Shown: positions 42,478-53,868, counted from the first letter of the stretch. The stretch is 64,000 nt of DNA from Aeromonas hydrophila subsp. hydrophila ATCC 7966 (GCF_000014805.1 NC_008570.1:868501-932500), one strand, 5' to 3'. The notes: generated by a model not told the origin, from the letters alone. Translations and numbers: made by a program.

Positions 42478-42786
42478 GGCGCAGTCCGCGCGTGGTTGCC
42501 GGCACAATGCAATAGCCGTTTATTGCCAGCAACCACGGGGCTTGTGGCGTTTTATTGTACAAAACTGCGCCATTTACAGTGTTTTGTATTAATGTTTGTC
42601 GTTGTAGTAGTTCTTTTCATCCAGCCAACGAGAAAATATCATTGTGATACTCGTTTTCATTGGGCGCGTATGGGGATATATTTCGCGCGCCTCTTGGCTC
42701 CCGGCATATGGGTTTTTCACCGGGTGAAAGGACGCACTGTGATGGTTGTACCAACCATCTCTCCATATTTTTCTGAGGGTATGCAC
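42478..42786. other. 309-bp intergenic region with five inverted repeats
   Basis: No gene is supported here, and the middle is more AT-rich than the neighbouring DNA. Inverted repeats: 42491-42499 with 42529-42537 (CGTGGTTGC / GCAACCACG, with an inner GCAATA / TATTGC stem), followed by TTTT at 42550, probably the terminator of the oxidoreductase gene; 42558-42565 with 42581-42588 (TACAAAAC / GTTTTGTA); 42628-42654 (ACGAG-AAAA-TATCA-TTG-TGATA-CTCGT, bulged); 42715-42729 (TTTCACC-G-GGTGAAA); 42741-42759 (GATGGTTG-TAC-CAACCATC). Confidence 0.6.
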
Positions 42787-43032
42787 ATGAACAAAGTACT
42801 GGTAGCCGGTATCCTGGGTCTGATGTTGACCGCTTGTGGTCAGAAAGAAGAAGCCGCCGCTCCGGCCGCTACTCCGGCCGCCGACGTTGCTGCAACTGTT
42901 GAGAAAGCCGCTAGCGAAGCCACCTCTACCGTAGAGAAGGCCGCTTCCGAAGCGACTGCAACCGTTGAGAAGGCTGCCGCTGACGTAGCCACCAAGGCGG
43001 AAGCCGCAGTGAGCGATGCCAAGGCCAACTAA
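42787..43032 (+). CDS. small lipoprotein with four 11-residue (hendecad) repeats
   Basis: An 81-residue predicted lipoprotein: signal peptide with lipobox LMLTAC (Cys17), a short Ala/Pro spacer, then four tandem 11-mers from residue 38: VEKAASEATST, VEKAASEATAT, VEKAAADVATK, AEAAVSDAKAN. Hendecads form long amphipathic helices or right-handed coiled coils. ATG 42787 is preferred over ATG 42781 because the GAGGG ribosome site is 7 nt away. It is closed by a strong terminator and preceded by a structured leader. Function unknown; a structural or surface-associated envelope role like Lpp-type proteins is only a guess. Confidence 0.82.
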   Translation: MNKVLVAGILGLMLTACGQKEEAAAPAATPAADVAATVEKAASEATSTVEKAASEATATVEKAAADVATKAEAAVSDAKAN

Positions 43033-43052
43033 GCCTGCACCTCATCTGAAGA

Positions 43053-43086
43053 ACGGGCCCGAAGGCAACTTCGGGCCCGTTTTTTT
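43053..43086 (+). terminator. terminator of the small lipoprotein gene
   Basis: ACGGGCCCGAAG-GCAA-CTTCGGGCCCGT, 12-bp perfect stem with a T7 run, 20 nt after the stop. Confidence 0.95.
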
Positions 43087-43134
43087 ATGCCCGTTCCCCG
43101 CCTTTGACGGGATTCTTGCCGGCCCGAGAACCGG

Positions 43135-43686
43135 CTAGAGTACCGGGTTGAGGCGCGCGGTGAGGATATGATCCTCCCAGCGGCCGTTGATCATCAGGTA
43201 GTCTTTGGCGTACCCCTCCCGCTCGAAGCCGAGCCGCTCGAGCAGGGCGCCACTGCGCTGATTCGACGGCATGTAGCCGGCCATGATGCGGTGCAGGCCG
43301 TGTTCCTGGAACAGGTAGTCGATGCCGGCCTCGACGATCTCCTGCATCAGTCCCTGCCCCTGGTGGGCCTGGTCGATGGCGTAACCCAGATGGCAGGCCT
43401 TGAAGGCGCCCATCAGGATGTTGGTGAAGTTGCAGGTGGCGATCACCTGCTCACCATGGGGATCGAGCGCCACCAGATGCACCCCGCTGCCATTGAAAAA
43501 CTGGCCATAGCTGTCGCGCAGCCGGCCGTGCCAGTGGCTCAGGGTGTAGAAGCTCTCGTCCCGGCTGGGCTCCCAGGGGGCGAGGTGGGCGCGGTTGCGC
43601 AGATAGAAATCCAGCATCAGATCGGCCCGCTCGGGGGGCAGTATGGTGAGCTGGCAGCGGGCCGTACACAGGTGTGGCAGTGCCAT
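43135..43686 (-). CDS. rimJ: ribosomal protein S5 alanine N-acetyltransferase RimJ
   Basis: GNAT acetyltransferase (183 residues) matching RimJ: LAPWEPSRDESFYTLSHW, CNFTNILMGAFKACHLGYAID, the acetyl-CoA loop QGQGLMQEIVEAGIDY, HRIMAGYMPSNQRSGALLERLGFEREGYAKDYLMING. It would acetylate the N-terminal Ala of S5. ATG 43686 shares its A with the upstream gene's stop (TGATG), so the pair is coupled. In E. coli rimJ neighbours mdtH, which also lies nearby here (47521). Confidence 0.9.
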   Translation of the reverse strand: MALPHLCTARCQLTILPPERADLMLDFYLRNRAHLAPWEPSRDESFYTLSHWHGRLRDSYGQFFNGSGVHLVALDPHGEQVIATCNFTNILMGAFKACHLGYAIDQAHQGQGLMQEIVEAGIDYLFQEHGLHRIMAGYMPSNQRSGALLERLGFEREGYAKDYLMINGRWEDHILTARLNPVL

Positions 43687-44240
43687 CAGTGATCCCTCTG
43701 CCTGAGCCACTCATCGCGCAGCAGGCTGTAGTGAACGTGATCCACGATGCGGTCGGCCAGCCGCTCGGCACGGCGGGTGATCCCCTCCTGCTGCATGCCG
43801 AGGCGCTCGCAGACGGCCCGGCTGGGCTCGTTGTCGGTGGCGGCGCTGATCTCCACCTTCTCCATCCCCATCTCCTCGAAGGCGTGATGGATCAGGGCCT
43901 GGCAGGTGCGGGTGATGATGCCGTTGCCCTGCCAGCGCTCGGCCAGCCAGTAGCCGATGCTGACCTTGGCCAGTGCCCGGTCGATCTGGTTGTAACCGAT
44001 GACGCCAACCACTTCCCCCTGATACTCGATGGCGGTGGTCAGCCCCTCGCCACGGGCAAACTTCTCGATGGCGTGGCGGATGAAGGTGGCGCTGTCGGCG
44101 GGCTGCTGAATGTAGGGCGGCCAGGGCAGCCACTGGGTCAGGTAGTCACGGTTCTCCCGACACAGGGCAAAGAGTTCGCTGGCCATGTCGGGCTGCAGGA
44201 ACAGCAGCGCCAGCTCGTCGTCCAGTTGCCATGAAAACAT
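43686..44240 (-). CDS. RimL-like GNAT N-acetyltransferase
   Basis: A 184-residue GNAT protein resembling RimL (ribosomal L7/L12 serine acetyltransferase). It has LTQWLPWPPYIQQPADSATFI near the N-terminus, EVVGVIGYNQIDRALAKVSIGYWL, acetyl-CoA loop RWQGNGIITRTCQALI and ISAATDNEPSRAVCERLGM. ATG 44240 has a full GGAGGTG ribosome site. First gene of a two-gene operon with rimJ. RimL identity is likely but other GNAT substrates cannot be excluded. Confidence 0.8.
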   Translation of the reverse strand: MFSWQLDDELALLFLQPDMASELFALCRENRDYLTQWLPWPPYIQQPADSATFIRHAIEKFARGEGLTTAIEYQGEVVGVIGYNQIDRALAKVSIGYWLAERWQGNGIITRTCQALIHHAFEEMGMEKVEISAATDNEPSRAVCERLGMQQEGITRRAERLADRIVDHVHYSLLRDEWLRQRDH

Positions 44241-46361
<2,121 letters not shown>

Positions 46362-46386
46362 GTCTGAGTCACCGTAATAGAGATAG

Positions 46387-46414
46387 AGCGCCGGACTTGT
46401 CCGGCGCTTTTTTT
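46387..46414 (+). terminator. elastase gene terminator
   Basis: AGCGCCGGAC-TT-GTCCGGCGCT followed by a T7 run, 25 nt after the stop. Confidence 0.93.
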
Positions 46415-47312
46415 ATGCGGATTTGCCCGCCCAGCGCCGGGCCAGGGTACGGGCGGCCTCCAGCACCCGCTCCTTGGCGGGATTGGGCCGTTTGCCGCTG
46501 CGCCAGGCCATCATCACATCCCAGTGATCCGGCGGCAGGTCCACCACGTCCAGCTGCACCAGCCGGCCGAACTCCAGATCCCGGGCGATGGCGAGCGCCG
46601 GCATCAGGGTGATGAAGCCGTGTTCCAGCGCCAGCTCCCGCGCTGCGCTGGCGGGCTGGATGGCGTGCAGCGGGCTCGCCACCTGGCGCAGCAGGCGCAA
46701 CTGCAGGATCAGCTCGTCGCAGCCGGTGCCCCACTGCTGGGGGGCCAGCCGCTCGTTGGCGATGTCCTGCAGGGTCAGCCCCTGCCGCCCGGCCAGCGGA
46801 TGGGTGGCGCAGGCCACCGCTATGATGGGGGAGCGGTAGAGCAACTCGAGCTGGATGCCGGCGATGGCCGGGCACTTGAGGATGAAGCCGACGTCGGTCT
46901 CGCCGGTCAGCAACTCCTGCATGATGATACCGGAGTGATCCGTGTTGCAGCGGATCTCGAAGGTCTCGTCGACCAGTGCCAGCAGCAGGGGGCCGAACAC
47001 CACGGTCGTCAGGGAGGGCAGGCAGGCGAGCCGGATGCGCGGCAGCGCCGGCGCTCCCTGCATCGCCAGGCGACCCCCCTCCAGCGCACTCAGTGCTGCA
47101 CTCGCGGCGGGCAGGAACTGCTCGCAGGCCGGGGTGGGGGTGGCGCCGCGCCGATGGCGGCGAAACAGGGGCTGGCCCAGATCCTGTTCCAGCACGGCGA
47201 TCCGCTGGCTCACCATGGGTTGTGACCAGCCGCGCACGGCGGCCGCCTTGCTGAAGCTGCCGCGATTGACCACATCCAGCAGCAATTGCAGATCGTCGAG
47301 GGTCATAGCCAT
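46413..47312 (-). CDS. LysR-family transcriptional regulator
   Basis: LTTR of 299 residues: N-terminal HTH (LQLLLDVVNRGSFSKAAAVRGWSQPMVSQRIAVLEQDLGQPLF), then a type 2 periplasmic-binding-like effector domain (about 90-295). ATG 47312 (MAMTLDDL) is chosen on family length; neither it nor a GTG at 47354 has an ideal ribosome site. It is divergent from mdtH, 208 bp away, so mdtH or its own gene is a natural target. The effector is unknown. Confidence 0.85.
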   Translation of the reverse strand: MAMTLDDLQLLLDVVNRGSFSKAAAVRGWSQPMVSQRIAVLEQDLGQPLFRRHRRGATPTPACEQFLPAASAALSALEGGRLAMQGAPALPRIRLACLPSLTTVVFGPLLLALVDETFEIRCNTDHSGIIMQELLTGETDVGFILKCPAIAGIQLELLYRSPIIAVACATHPLAGRQGLTLQDIANERLAPQQWGTGCDELILQLRLLRQVASPLHAIQPASAARELALEHGFITLMPALAIARDLEFGRLVQLDVVDLPPDHWDVMMAWRSGKRPNPAKERVLEAARTLARRWAGKSA

Positions 47313-47520
47313 AACATAATCCAATATAAAATATAGCCAGTTGTCGGCTACCACTATATCTGGCGTCCTCCCAGAATAGCAGTATCAATCGTTGTGCTTT
47401 GGCATATTGCCATATCGGTTCAGGGGCTCGTTGCACCTTGAGCCCGTTTGGTGACGGCGTCATTCGGGCGATGAGACGAATTAATCGGAATGTCATCAGA
47501 AAAGCAGGGGACGGGTAGTC

Positions 47521-48714
47521 ATGGTGGAGCGGGCGAGGCGGTTGGGGCGGTGGTTTTTGGCGTTGGATTCCCTGTTGGTGATCCTGGGATTCTTCGTGGT
47601 GATGCCCATGATCAGCCTGCGCTTCGTGGATCAACTCGGTTGGGCGGCCGGGGTGGTCGGGCTGGCGCTGGGATTGCGCCAGCTGACCCAGCAGGGGCTG
47701 GGCATTCTGGGCGGCTCGCTGGCGGACAAGTTCGGCGCGCGGCCGCTCATCGTGGGCGGCATGCTGCTGCGGGCGGCGGGGTTTGCCAGCCTGGCCTATG
47801 CCCAGAGCGGGCTGGAGTTGATCCTCTCCTGCGTCATCTCGGGACTGGGGGGCTGTCTGTTCGATCCGCCCCGCGCCGCACTGGTGATCAAATTCACCCG
47901 GCCCCGCCAGCGGGGGCGCTACATCTCCTTGTTGATGATGCTGGAGAGCGCCGGCGCCGTGGTGGGGGCCCTGCTCGGCAGCTGGCTGCTCAACTTCGAC
48001 TTCGAATATGTCTGCCTGCTGGGGGCTGGCCTGTTTGTCTGCGCCGCGCTGTGCAACCTACTGATCCTGCCTGCCTACAAGCTCTCGGTGCGACCGACCC
48101 CGATCCGCGCCGGTCTCGGCCAGGTGCTGGCGGACAAGGCGTTCTGCCGACTGGTGCTGATCCTGAGCGGCTACTACGCGCTCTGGGTCCAGGTGATGCT
48201 GATCTTCCCCATTCTGGTCAAGCAGATGGCGGGCACCACCACGGCGGTGGGCTGGATGTATACCCTGGAGACCGCCATCTCGCTGGCGCTGCTCTATCCG
48301 CTGGCGCGCTATGGCGAGCGCCACTTCAAGCTGGAGAGCCGCTTGATGGCCGGGGTGCTGCTGATGACCACCGGCATCGGGCTGGTGGCCTTTGCCAACA
48401 CCCTGCCTGCGGTATTCATGCTGCTGGCCTGCTTCTATCTGGGGATCGTCATCGCGGAACCGGCGCGGGAGACGTTGATGACCAAGCTCGCGCAGCCGGG
48501 GGCACGCGGCAGCTACATGGGCTTCAGCCGGCTGGGGCTGGCGCTGGGGGGCATGACGGGTTACGTGGGGGGCGGCGCGCTGCATGACTACGCCATGCTG
48601 CAGGGTCAGCCCTGGTTACCCTGGCTGGTGCTGGGCACGGTCGGGGTGACGACGCTGTTGCTGCTGGTGAACTGTTTTCACCGCGAGCCGAGTCTGGCGC
48701 GGGTCAACATCTGA
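47521..48714 (+). CDS. mdtH: MFS multidrug transporter MdtH
   Basis: Major facilitator of 397 residues close to E. coli Mdt[120 protein letters not shown]. Twelve TM helices. In E. coli MdtH gives modest resistance to some quinolones when overproduced. Located near rimJ as in E. coli, with the elastase and LysR genes placed in between. Confidence 0.92.
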   Translation: MVERARRLGRWFLALDSLLVILGFFVVMPMISLRFVDQLGWAAGVVGLALGLRQLTQQGLGILGGSLADKFGARPLIVGGMLLRAAGFASLAYAQSGLELILSCVISGLGGCLFDPPRAALVIKFTRPRQRGRYISLLMMLESAGAVVGALLGSWLLNFDFEYVCLLGAGLFVCAALCNLLILPAYKLSVRPTPIRAGLGQVLADKAFCRLVLILSGYYALWVQVMLIFPILVKQMAGTTTAVGWMYTLETAISLALLYPLARYGERHFKLESRLMAGVLLMTTGIGLVAFANTLPAVFMLLACFYLGIVIAEPARETLMTKLAQPGARGSYMGFSRLGLALGGMTGYVGGGALHDYAMLQGQPWLPWLVLGTVGVTTLLLLVNCFHREPSLARVNI

Positions 48715-48722
48715 CGGGCAAT

Positions 48723-48753
48723 AAAAAACCGGCCGCTGGGCGGCCGGTAAAAA
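48723..48753 (-). terminator. porin gene terminator
   Basis: ACCGGCCG-CTGGG-CGGCCGGT with a T6 run on the minus strand, about 30 nt past the porin stop; the plus strand lacks a T-run. Confidence 0.88.
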
Positions 48754-48778
48754 ATACAGTAGGCAATTCAGGGAAGAC

Positions 48779-49852
48779 TTAGAAGTTGTACTGCAGGGCC
48801 ACGGCGACCACGTCGTCGGTGTTCTTGCCCAGCGAGTTGGTGTGGGTACCGTTGACGTTGTCCAGCAGGTTGATCTTGTAATCAACGTAGGCGTTGAAGT
48901 TGTCGGTGAAGTTGTACCAGGCACCGATGGAGACGTACTCGGTGGCGGTGTCATCGATGCCGCGAGCGTTGTCCTTCACGTCGGTACGCAGGTAGGCCAG
49001 GGACGGCTTGAACTTGCCGAAGGCGTACTGGGCGACGGCTTCGTAGCCATCCATCTTCTCGGCGTAGCCGTTGAAGGTGCTGACGTACATGTGGTCTTCA
49101 CCGTGGGAGTAGGTGGCAGCCAGGTAGAGGTCGCCGACGGCGTACTTGGCACCGACACCGTACAGTTTGGCGTCGCGGTCACCACCGAAGGCGGCGTTGG
49201 CGGCCTGCTCGTCGGTCTTGCCAGCCTGGTTGTAGGCGGTACCCAGGCTCAGGCCCATGTCGAAGTCATAGTTGGCGGACACGGCGAAGCCCTCGGTGGA
49301 ACCTTTTGTCCAAGAAGTGGGGGAGCGATCGGCGTTCTGCGGATCGTTGTTGCCGGTGAACTGGGCACCCAGGGTCAGGCCCTGATAGGTGTAGATGTAC
49401 TGGGCCAGGCCGTTGGTACGACCGGTACCGAACACTTCGGTGTCCTTGCCCAGACCGTCACCACCCCACTCTGGCAGCACGTCGGTGTAGTTGTTCACGG
49501 CTTTGGTGAACAGACCATCCTGACGGCCGTAGCTGAAGGCACCGAAACGATCGTGCTTGATGCCGGCGTAGGCATAACGCAGCTCGTCGTTGTCGGAGCC
49601 GGAGACCGGCAGGTTGTATTCAGCGAAGCCGAACGCGGTCAGCTCGTTGTCGATCTTGGTTTCGCCGGCAACGTGCAGACGCAGGTAGCTCTGGTCACCT
49701 TCAGAACCGTTGTCATCAGTGCCGTAGTACATGCCTTGAGCGCGACCACCGATGTCGAGTTTGGTGTCGTTCTGGTTGTAGACGGTAGCGGCTTGCGCAC
49801 CACCGGCCAGCAGCACGCTGGAGATGGCCATGGTCAATGCTGTCTTTTTCAT
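48779..49852 (-). CDS. OmpC/OmpF-like general porin
   Basis: Outer-membrane trimeric porin of 357 residues. Signal peptide 1-21 (GGAQA/ATVYNQ); mature N-terminus with KLDIGGRAQGMYY; Tyr/Gly-rich amphipathic strands throughout; and a C-terminal VAVALQYNF ending in Phe, needed for BAM-dependent insertion. ATG 49852 follows AGAGGAACG. Long upstream gap (about 200 bp to the dcuA terminator region) leaves room for osmotic control, but no OmpR box was assigned. Confidence 0.92.
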   Translation of the reverse strand: MKKTALTMAISSVLLAGGAQAATVYNQNDTKLDIGGRAQGMYYGTDDNGSEGDQSYLRLHVAGETKIDNELTAFGFAEYNLPVSGSDNDELRYAYAGIKHDRFGAFSYGRQDGLFTKAVNNYTDVLPEWGGDGLGKDTEVFGTGRTNGLAQYIYTYQGLTLGAQFTGNNDPQNADRSPTSWTKGSTEGFAVSANYDFDMGLSLGTAYNQAGKTDEQAANAAFGGDRDAKLYGVGAKYAVGDLYLAATYSHGEDHMYVSTFNGYAEKMDGYEAVAQYAFGKFKPSLAYLRTDVKDNARGIDDTATEYVSIGAWYNFTDNFNAYVDYKINLLDNVNGTHTNSLGKNTDDVVAVALQYNF

Positions 49853-50001
49853 TGTTCGTTCCTCTGGTGTAAACACTGTCGGACCTGTGCTCGGCCCTGT
49901 TGATCGGTTTCTGTTCCGATGCCCCAGAGTAGATCTGCGAACCTTGATAGAAACTGAAGCGCACAAGGATTAATTAATGATTTGACCTGAAAAGCAGGCA
50001 T

Positions 50002-50027
50002 AAAAAACGGCCCGAACAGGGCCGTTT
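50002..50027 (-). terminator. dcuA terminator
   Basis: AAACGGCCC-GAACA-GGGCCGTTT with a T-run on the minus strand, 25 nt past the dcuA stop. Confidence 0.88.
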
Positions 50028-50052
50028 GCGTGTTTGTGGAATTAAATGCTGG

Positions 50053-51372
50053 TTAGAGCATCATGCCACCGAAGAAGAAGCCCAGTGCCACGGCGATGGC
50101 GATGGTGGCGACACCCGGTACGAAGAAGGGGTGATTGAATACCGCCTTGCCGATACGGGTGGAGCCGGTGTCATCCATTTCGACCGCGGCCAACAGGGTC
50201 GGGTAGGTCGGCAGCACGAACAGGGCGCTCACGGCGGCGAAGGAGGCGATGGCGGTCAGCGGGCTGACACCCAGTGCCAGAGCGGCCGGCATCAGAGCCT
50301 TGGTGGTGGCGCCTTGTGAGTAGAGCAGCATGGCGGCAAAGAACAGTACCACGGCCAGCAGCCAGGAGTACTGGTTCAGCAGGTCGCCGGCGATCAGCTG
50401 GATGGTGTCCATGTTGCCTTTCACGAAGACGTTGCCCAGCCAGGCCACGCCCAGTACGCAGATACAGGCGGACATGCCGGACTTGAAAGTCGGCATGTTG
50501 GTGACCTGGGTGGCGTCCAGCTTGCAGACCAGGGTCATGATGGTGGCCGCGGCCAGCATGATGCCCATGATGGCGCCATCACGGGGGATCGGCGGGTTGG
50601 CGATCAGGCCCACTTTACCGGAGATGGCGGTGGCGTAGGCCATCACGGCCACGATGGCGGCGATGAAGATCCAGACCGACACCTTGGCGTAAGGCTTGAG
50701 CTCCAGCTTGGTGGTGCCACGCAGCTTGATCAGCCCCTTGGCCTTGCGCTCCAGGTAGACTTCGTCCTGGTCGAGCGGCTTGCCCAGCATGTTGGCGACG
50801 AAGGCGCCGAGGATGCAGGCGATGAAGGTGGAGGGGATGCAGATGGCCAGCAGAGTCAGGTAATCCACGCCAAACGGCTCAAGCATGCCGGAGAAGGCAA
50901 CCACGGCCGCGGAGATGGGCGAGGCTGTGATGGCGATCTGGGAGGCGATGACGGCGATGGAGAGCGGACGGGACGGACGAATGCCCTGCTCCTTGGCGAC
51001 TTCGGCGATCACCGGCAGGGTGGAGAACGCGGTGTGACCGGTACCGGCCAGCATGGTCATCAGATAGGTGACGACCGGGGCGGCGAAGGTGATGTATTTG
51101 GGGTTCTTGCGCAGGGCTTTCTCAGCCAGGGAGACCAGATAGTCCATGCCACCGGCCAGTTGCATACAAGCAATGGCGCAGATGACGGACGCGATGATCA
51201 TGATCACGTCCCAGGGGATGTAGGTGACCAGCTGGTCGCTGGGAATTGGCATCCCCAGACCCCAGGTCAGTACCAGTACCCCCAAACCACCGGCAAAGCC
51301 GATGCCGATGCTGCCTATCCGGGCCCCCAGATAGATAGCGGCGAGCACGACAAGTAACTCGATTCCAATCAT
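50053..51372 (-). CDS. dcuA: anaerobic C4-dicarboxylate antiporter DcuA
   Basis: Inner-membrane C4-dicarboxylate transporter (439 residues, 10-12 TM) exchanging aspartate/fumarate for succinate. Closer to DcuA than DcuB: FAGGLGVLVLTWGLG, NPKYITFAAPVVTYLMTMLAGTGH, TLPVIAEVAKEQGIRPSRPLS, SGMSACICVLGVAWLG, LPTYPTLLAAVEMDDTGSTRIGKAVFNHPF. ATG 51372 has a TGGAG ribosome site; a GTG three codons upstream is an alternative. It follows aspA (127-bp gap with a hairpin), so imported or released dicarboxylates feed or drain the aspartase step. Confidence 0.93.
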   Translation of the reverse strand: MIGIELLVVLAAIYLGARIGSIGIGFAGGLGVLVLTWGLGMPIPSDQLVTYIPWDVIMIIASVICAIACMQLAGGMDYLVSLAEKALRKNPKYITFAAPVVTYLMTMLAGTGHTAFSTLPVIAEVAKEQGIRPSRPLSIAVIASQIAITASPISAAVVAFSGMLEPFGVDYLTLLAICIPSTFIACILGAFVANMLGKPLDQDEVYLERKAKGLIKLRGTTKLELKPYAKVSVWIFIAAIVAVMAYATAISGKVGLIANPPIPRDGAIMGIMLAAATIMTLVCKLDATQVTNMPTFKSGMSACICVLGVAWLGNVFVKGNMDTIQLIAGDLLNQYSWLLAVVLFFAAMLLYSQGATTKALMPAALALGVSPLTAIASFAAVSALFVLPTYPTLLAAVEMDDTGSTRIGKAVFNHPFFVPGVATIAIAVALGFFFGGMML

Positions 51373-51467
51373 AGCGAACACTCCATTTTCCAGTTTTTTT
51401 AGGTTTTATTTGGCAGAAAAGCCAATTCCCGATGGGGCTGGGCAAGACCTATCGGGAACTGACTTTA

Positions 51468-51493
51468 TGGGCCGGGATAAACCCGGCCCATTT
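51468..51493 (-). terminator. hairpin between aspA and dcuA
   Basis: ATGGGCCGGG-ATAAA-CCCGGCCCAT, a 10-bp stem in the 127-bp gap just after aspA. There is no strong T-run on the minus strand, so mRNA-end protection or partial termination is likely. Confidence 0.6.
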
Positions 51494-51499
51494 GCTCGC

Positions 51500-52942
51500 T
51501 TATACGGTGGCTTCGCGGGTATAACGCTTGGCTTTGTATTGCGGGTTCATCAGGTTCTCGATGGAGAGAATTTCATCCAGCTGCTCGGCGGTCAGCAGGC
51601 CGCGCTCCAGCACGACTTCACGGACGTTCTTGCCGGTCTGAGCACAGATCTTGCCGACGATGTCGCCTTCGTGGTGGCCGATGAAGGGGTTCAGGTAGGT
51701 CACGATGCCGATGGAGTTCAGCACGTGGTTCATGCAGATTTCCGGGTTGGCGGTGATGCCTTCCACGCACTTCTCGCGCAGGGAGATACAGGCTTTTTCC
51801 ATCAGGCTCAGGGATTCGAACATCGCCTGACCGATCACCGGCTCCATGACGTTCAGCTGCAGCTGACCGGCTTCGGCGGCGAAGGTGATGGTGACGTCGT
51901 TACCGAATACCTTGAAGCAGGACTGGTTGACCACTTCCGGAATGACCGGGTTGACCTTGGCCGGCATGATGGAGGAGCCAGCCTGCATTTCCGGCAGGTT
52001 GATCTCTTTGAGTGCGGTACGCGGGCCGGAGGAGAGCAGACGCAGGTCGTTACAGATCTTGGAGAGCTTCATCGCCATGCGCTTGATGGCGCCGTGCAGC
52101 ATCACGTAAGCGCCGCAGTCGGAGGTCGCTTCGATCAGATCTTCAGCCGGAACATAGGCACGACCGGTGATCTCGGCCAGGCGCTTGATGGCCAGGGCGG
52201 AGTACTCGGGCGGAGTGTTCAGGCCGGTACCGATGGCGGTGGCGCCCAGGTTCACTTCCAGCAGCAGCTCCTGGCAACGCTTGATGGACTTGATCTCTTC
52301 GCGCAGGGTGACGGCGAAGGCGTGGAACTCCTGACCCAGGGTCATCGGCACCGCATCTTGCAGCTGGGTACGACCCATCTTCAGGATGCCCTTGAACTCG
52401 GCGGCCTTGGCATCGAAGGCGGCGATCAGTGCTTCCAGTGCGTGCAGGGTGGTGTCGGTGCTGTTGACCACGGCCACGCGGAAACCGGTGGGGTAGGCAT
52501 CGTTGGTGGACTGGCACTTGTTGACGTGGTCATTGGGGTTGATGACGTCGTAACGGCCCTTGGCCAGACCCATGATTTCGAGGGCGATGTTGGCCAGTAC
52601 TTCGTTGGTGTTCATGTTGACGGAGGTGCCGGCACCACCCTGGTAAACGTCGACCGGGAACTGGTCGAAGCATTTGCCGGTGTTCAGCATCAGGTCGCAG
52701 GCTTCTACGATCTTGTCAGCAATTTCAGGACGGATGGTACCCAGTTCGCCGTTCGCCAGGGCGGCGGCCTTCTTGGTCAGTACCATGCCGCGGACAAATT
52801 CCGGAACGTCAGAAATCTTCTGAGTGCTGATCTTGAAGTTCTCAACGGCGCGCAGGGTATGCACACCGTAGTAGAGATCGTTGGAAACTTCTTTGGTGCC
52901 CAGCAGGTCTTCTTCAATGCGGACGTTCTTGATGTCGCTCAT
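51500..52942 (-). CDS. aspA: aspartate ammonia-lyase (aspartase)
   Basis: Reversible deamination of L-aspartate to fumarate and ammonia, supplying fumarate for respiration without oxygen. 480 residues: [22 protein letters not shown] at the N-terminus, [32 protein letters not shown] and the fumarase/aspartase signature [11 protein letters not shown] with the catalytic Ser. Its order with dcuA and fxsA is that of E. coli. Confidence 0.97.
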   Translation of the reverse strand: MSDIKNVRIEEDLLGTKEVSNDLYYGVHTLRAVENFKISTQKISDVPEFVRGMVLTKKAAALANGELGTIRPEIADKIVEACDLMLNTGKCFDQFPVDVYQGGAGTSVNMNTNEVLANIALEIMGLAKGRYDVINPNDHVNKCQSTNDAYPTGFRVAVVNSTDTTLHALEALIAAFDAKAAEFKGILKMGRTQLQDAVPMTLGQEFHAFAVTLREEIKSIKRCQELLLEVNLGATAIGTGLNTPPEYSALAIKRLAEITGRAYVPAEDLIEATSDCGAYVMLHGAIKRMAMKLSKICNDLRLLSSGPRTALKEINLPEMQAGSSIMPAKVNPVIPEVVNQSCFKVFGNDVTITFAAEAGQLQLNVMEPVIGQAMFESLSLMEKACISLREKCVEGITANPEICMNHVLNSIGIVTYLNPFIGHHEGDIVGKICAQTGKNVREVVLERGLLTAEQLDEILSIENLMNPQYKAKRYTREATV

Positions 52943-53391
52943 TGTAATGCCTCAGAAATCAGATAAATGGAAACGATCCTCACCGAGTGGTCGCGAGTTC
53001 CTTACGCACGGTTCATCCTGAAGCACCACACATCGAGTGGGGCGGTTGGGAGCTTTTTTGCTCCCTTAATTACTGGCGTCGATATTACCCCAATTGAGGT
53101 ATCTGATATTAGACCTGGATCACTAAATTTGAGACAACCTCAAATAACTTGTGGTCATTAAACAGATATTGCAATCAACCGATTTACTTTGACAGAACAA
53201 TGACTTCAATCACAGTCTGGCAGACCGGTTTTTCTGTGGATCCGGCGCCTCGTCACCCTGTGGACTTGAAAAATGCGCGTCACCCCCCATTTTAATCAAC
53301 AGGAACCGATACCATGGCGGGTTGGCAACGGCATCAGCGGTTGTCGCACTTCGCCAGCGGTTCATTCACATTCATCCGCACTGAGGTTGTT
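52943..53391. promoter_or_regulatory. 449-bp aspA/fxsA divergent control region
   Basis: No gene supported. It contains a perfect 7-bp inverted repeat ATTTGAG-ACAAC-CTCAAAT at 53127-53145, which looks like an FNR site (TTGAT-N4-ATCAA) but has a 5-bp spacer. A CRP-like AATGA-N6-TCACA lies at 53199-53214 (8 of 10 conserved bases). Anaerobic and catabolite control of aspA would fit E. coli practice, but exact sites are uncertain. Confidence 0.45.
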
Positions 53392-53868
53392 ATGGGCAAG
53401 TTGTTTCTATTGTTGGTCGGTCTGGTGGTGCTTGAGCTCACCGTGATGATCGAAGTCGGCTCCGTGATCGGTGCCTTGCCGACCGTCGGCTTGCTCATTT
53501 TGACGGCGGTGCTGGGCTCCTCTCTGGTGCGCAGCGAAGGGATCAAGACCCTGTTCAATGCGCAGCAGAAGATGCAGCAGGGGGAGATGCCGGGACGTGA
53601 GGTGATGGGGGGCATGATGCTGGCGCTGGCCGGTCTGCTGCTGATCATCCCGGGTTTCGTGACCGACTTCTTCGGCATCCTGCTGCTACAGCCCTGGCTG
53701 CGCAACAAGCTGGCCGACAAGCTGATCGGCAGCAACCAGTTCAAGATGCAGATGGGCGGTTTTCAGGCCCGTCAGCAGCCGTTTGACGAGGTGCCGGGCA
53801 ATGACCAGCCGGGTCAAGCTCCGCGCAGCGGCACCACCATCGAAGGGGAGTTCGAGCGCAAGGAGTAA
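53392..53868 (+). CDS. fxsA: FxsA family membrane protein
   Basis: Inner-membrane protein of 158 residues with about four hydrophobic segments and a hydrophilic, Gln/Pro-rich C-terminus: LELTVMIEVGSVIGALPTVGLLILTAVLGSSLVRSEG and LLIIPGFVTDFFGILLLQP are typical. In E. coli its overproduction relieves phage T7 exclusion by F (PifA); the normal role is unknown. ATG 53392 follows TGAGGTTG; an upstream in-frame start at 53314 lacks support. Located between aspA and groES as in E. coli. Confidence 0.92.
   Translation: MGKLFLLLVGLVVLELTVMIEVGSVIGALPTVGLLILTAVLGSSLVRSEGIKTLFNAQQKMQQGEMPGREVMGGMMLALAGLLLIIPGFVTDFFGILLLQPWLRNKLADKLIGSNQFKMQMGGFQARQQPFDEVPGNDQPGQAPRSGTTIEGEFERKE

Noticed and set aside
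42496..42786. In-frame upstream extension of the small lipoprotein gene
   Set aside because: It would bury the signal peptide and lipobox inside the protein and runs through several inverted repeats; the ATG at 42787 has a proper ribosome site.
53127..53145. Calling this palindrome a bona fide FNR box
   Set aside because: Half-sites are TTGAG/CTCAA and the spacer is 5 bp rather than 4, so it is reported only as an inverted repeat.
52967..53161. 64-codon frame in the aspA-fxsA gap
   Set aside because: No family resemblance and it overlaps the likely aspA promoter region.
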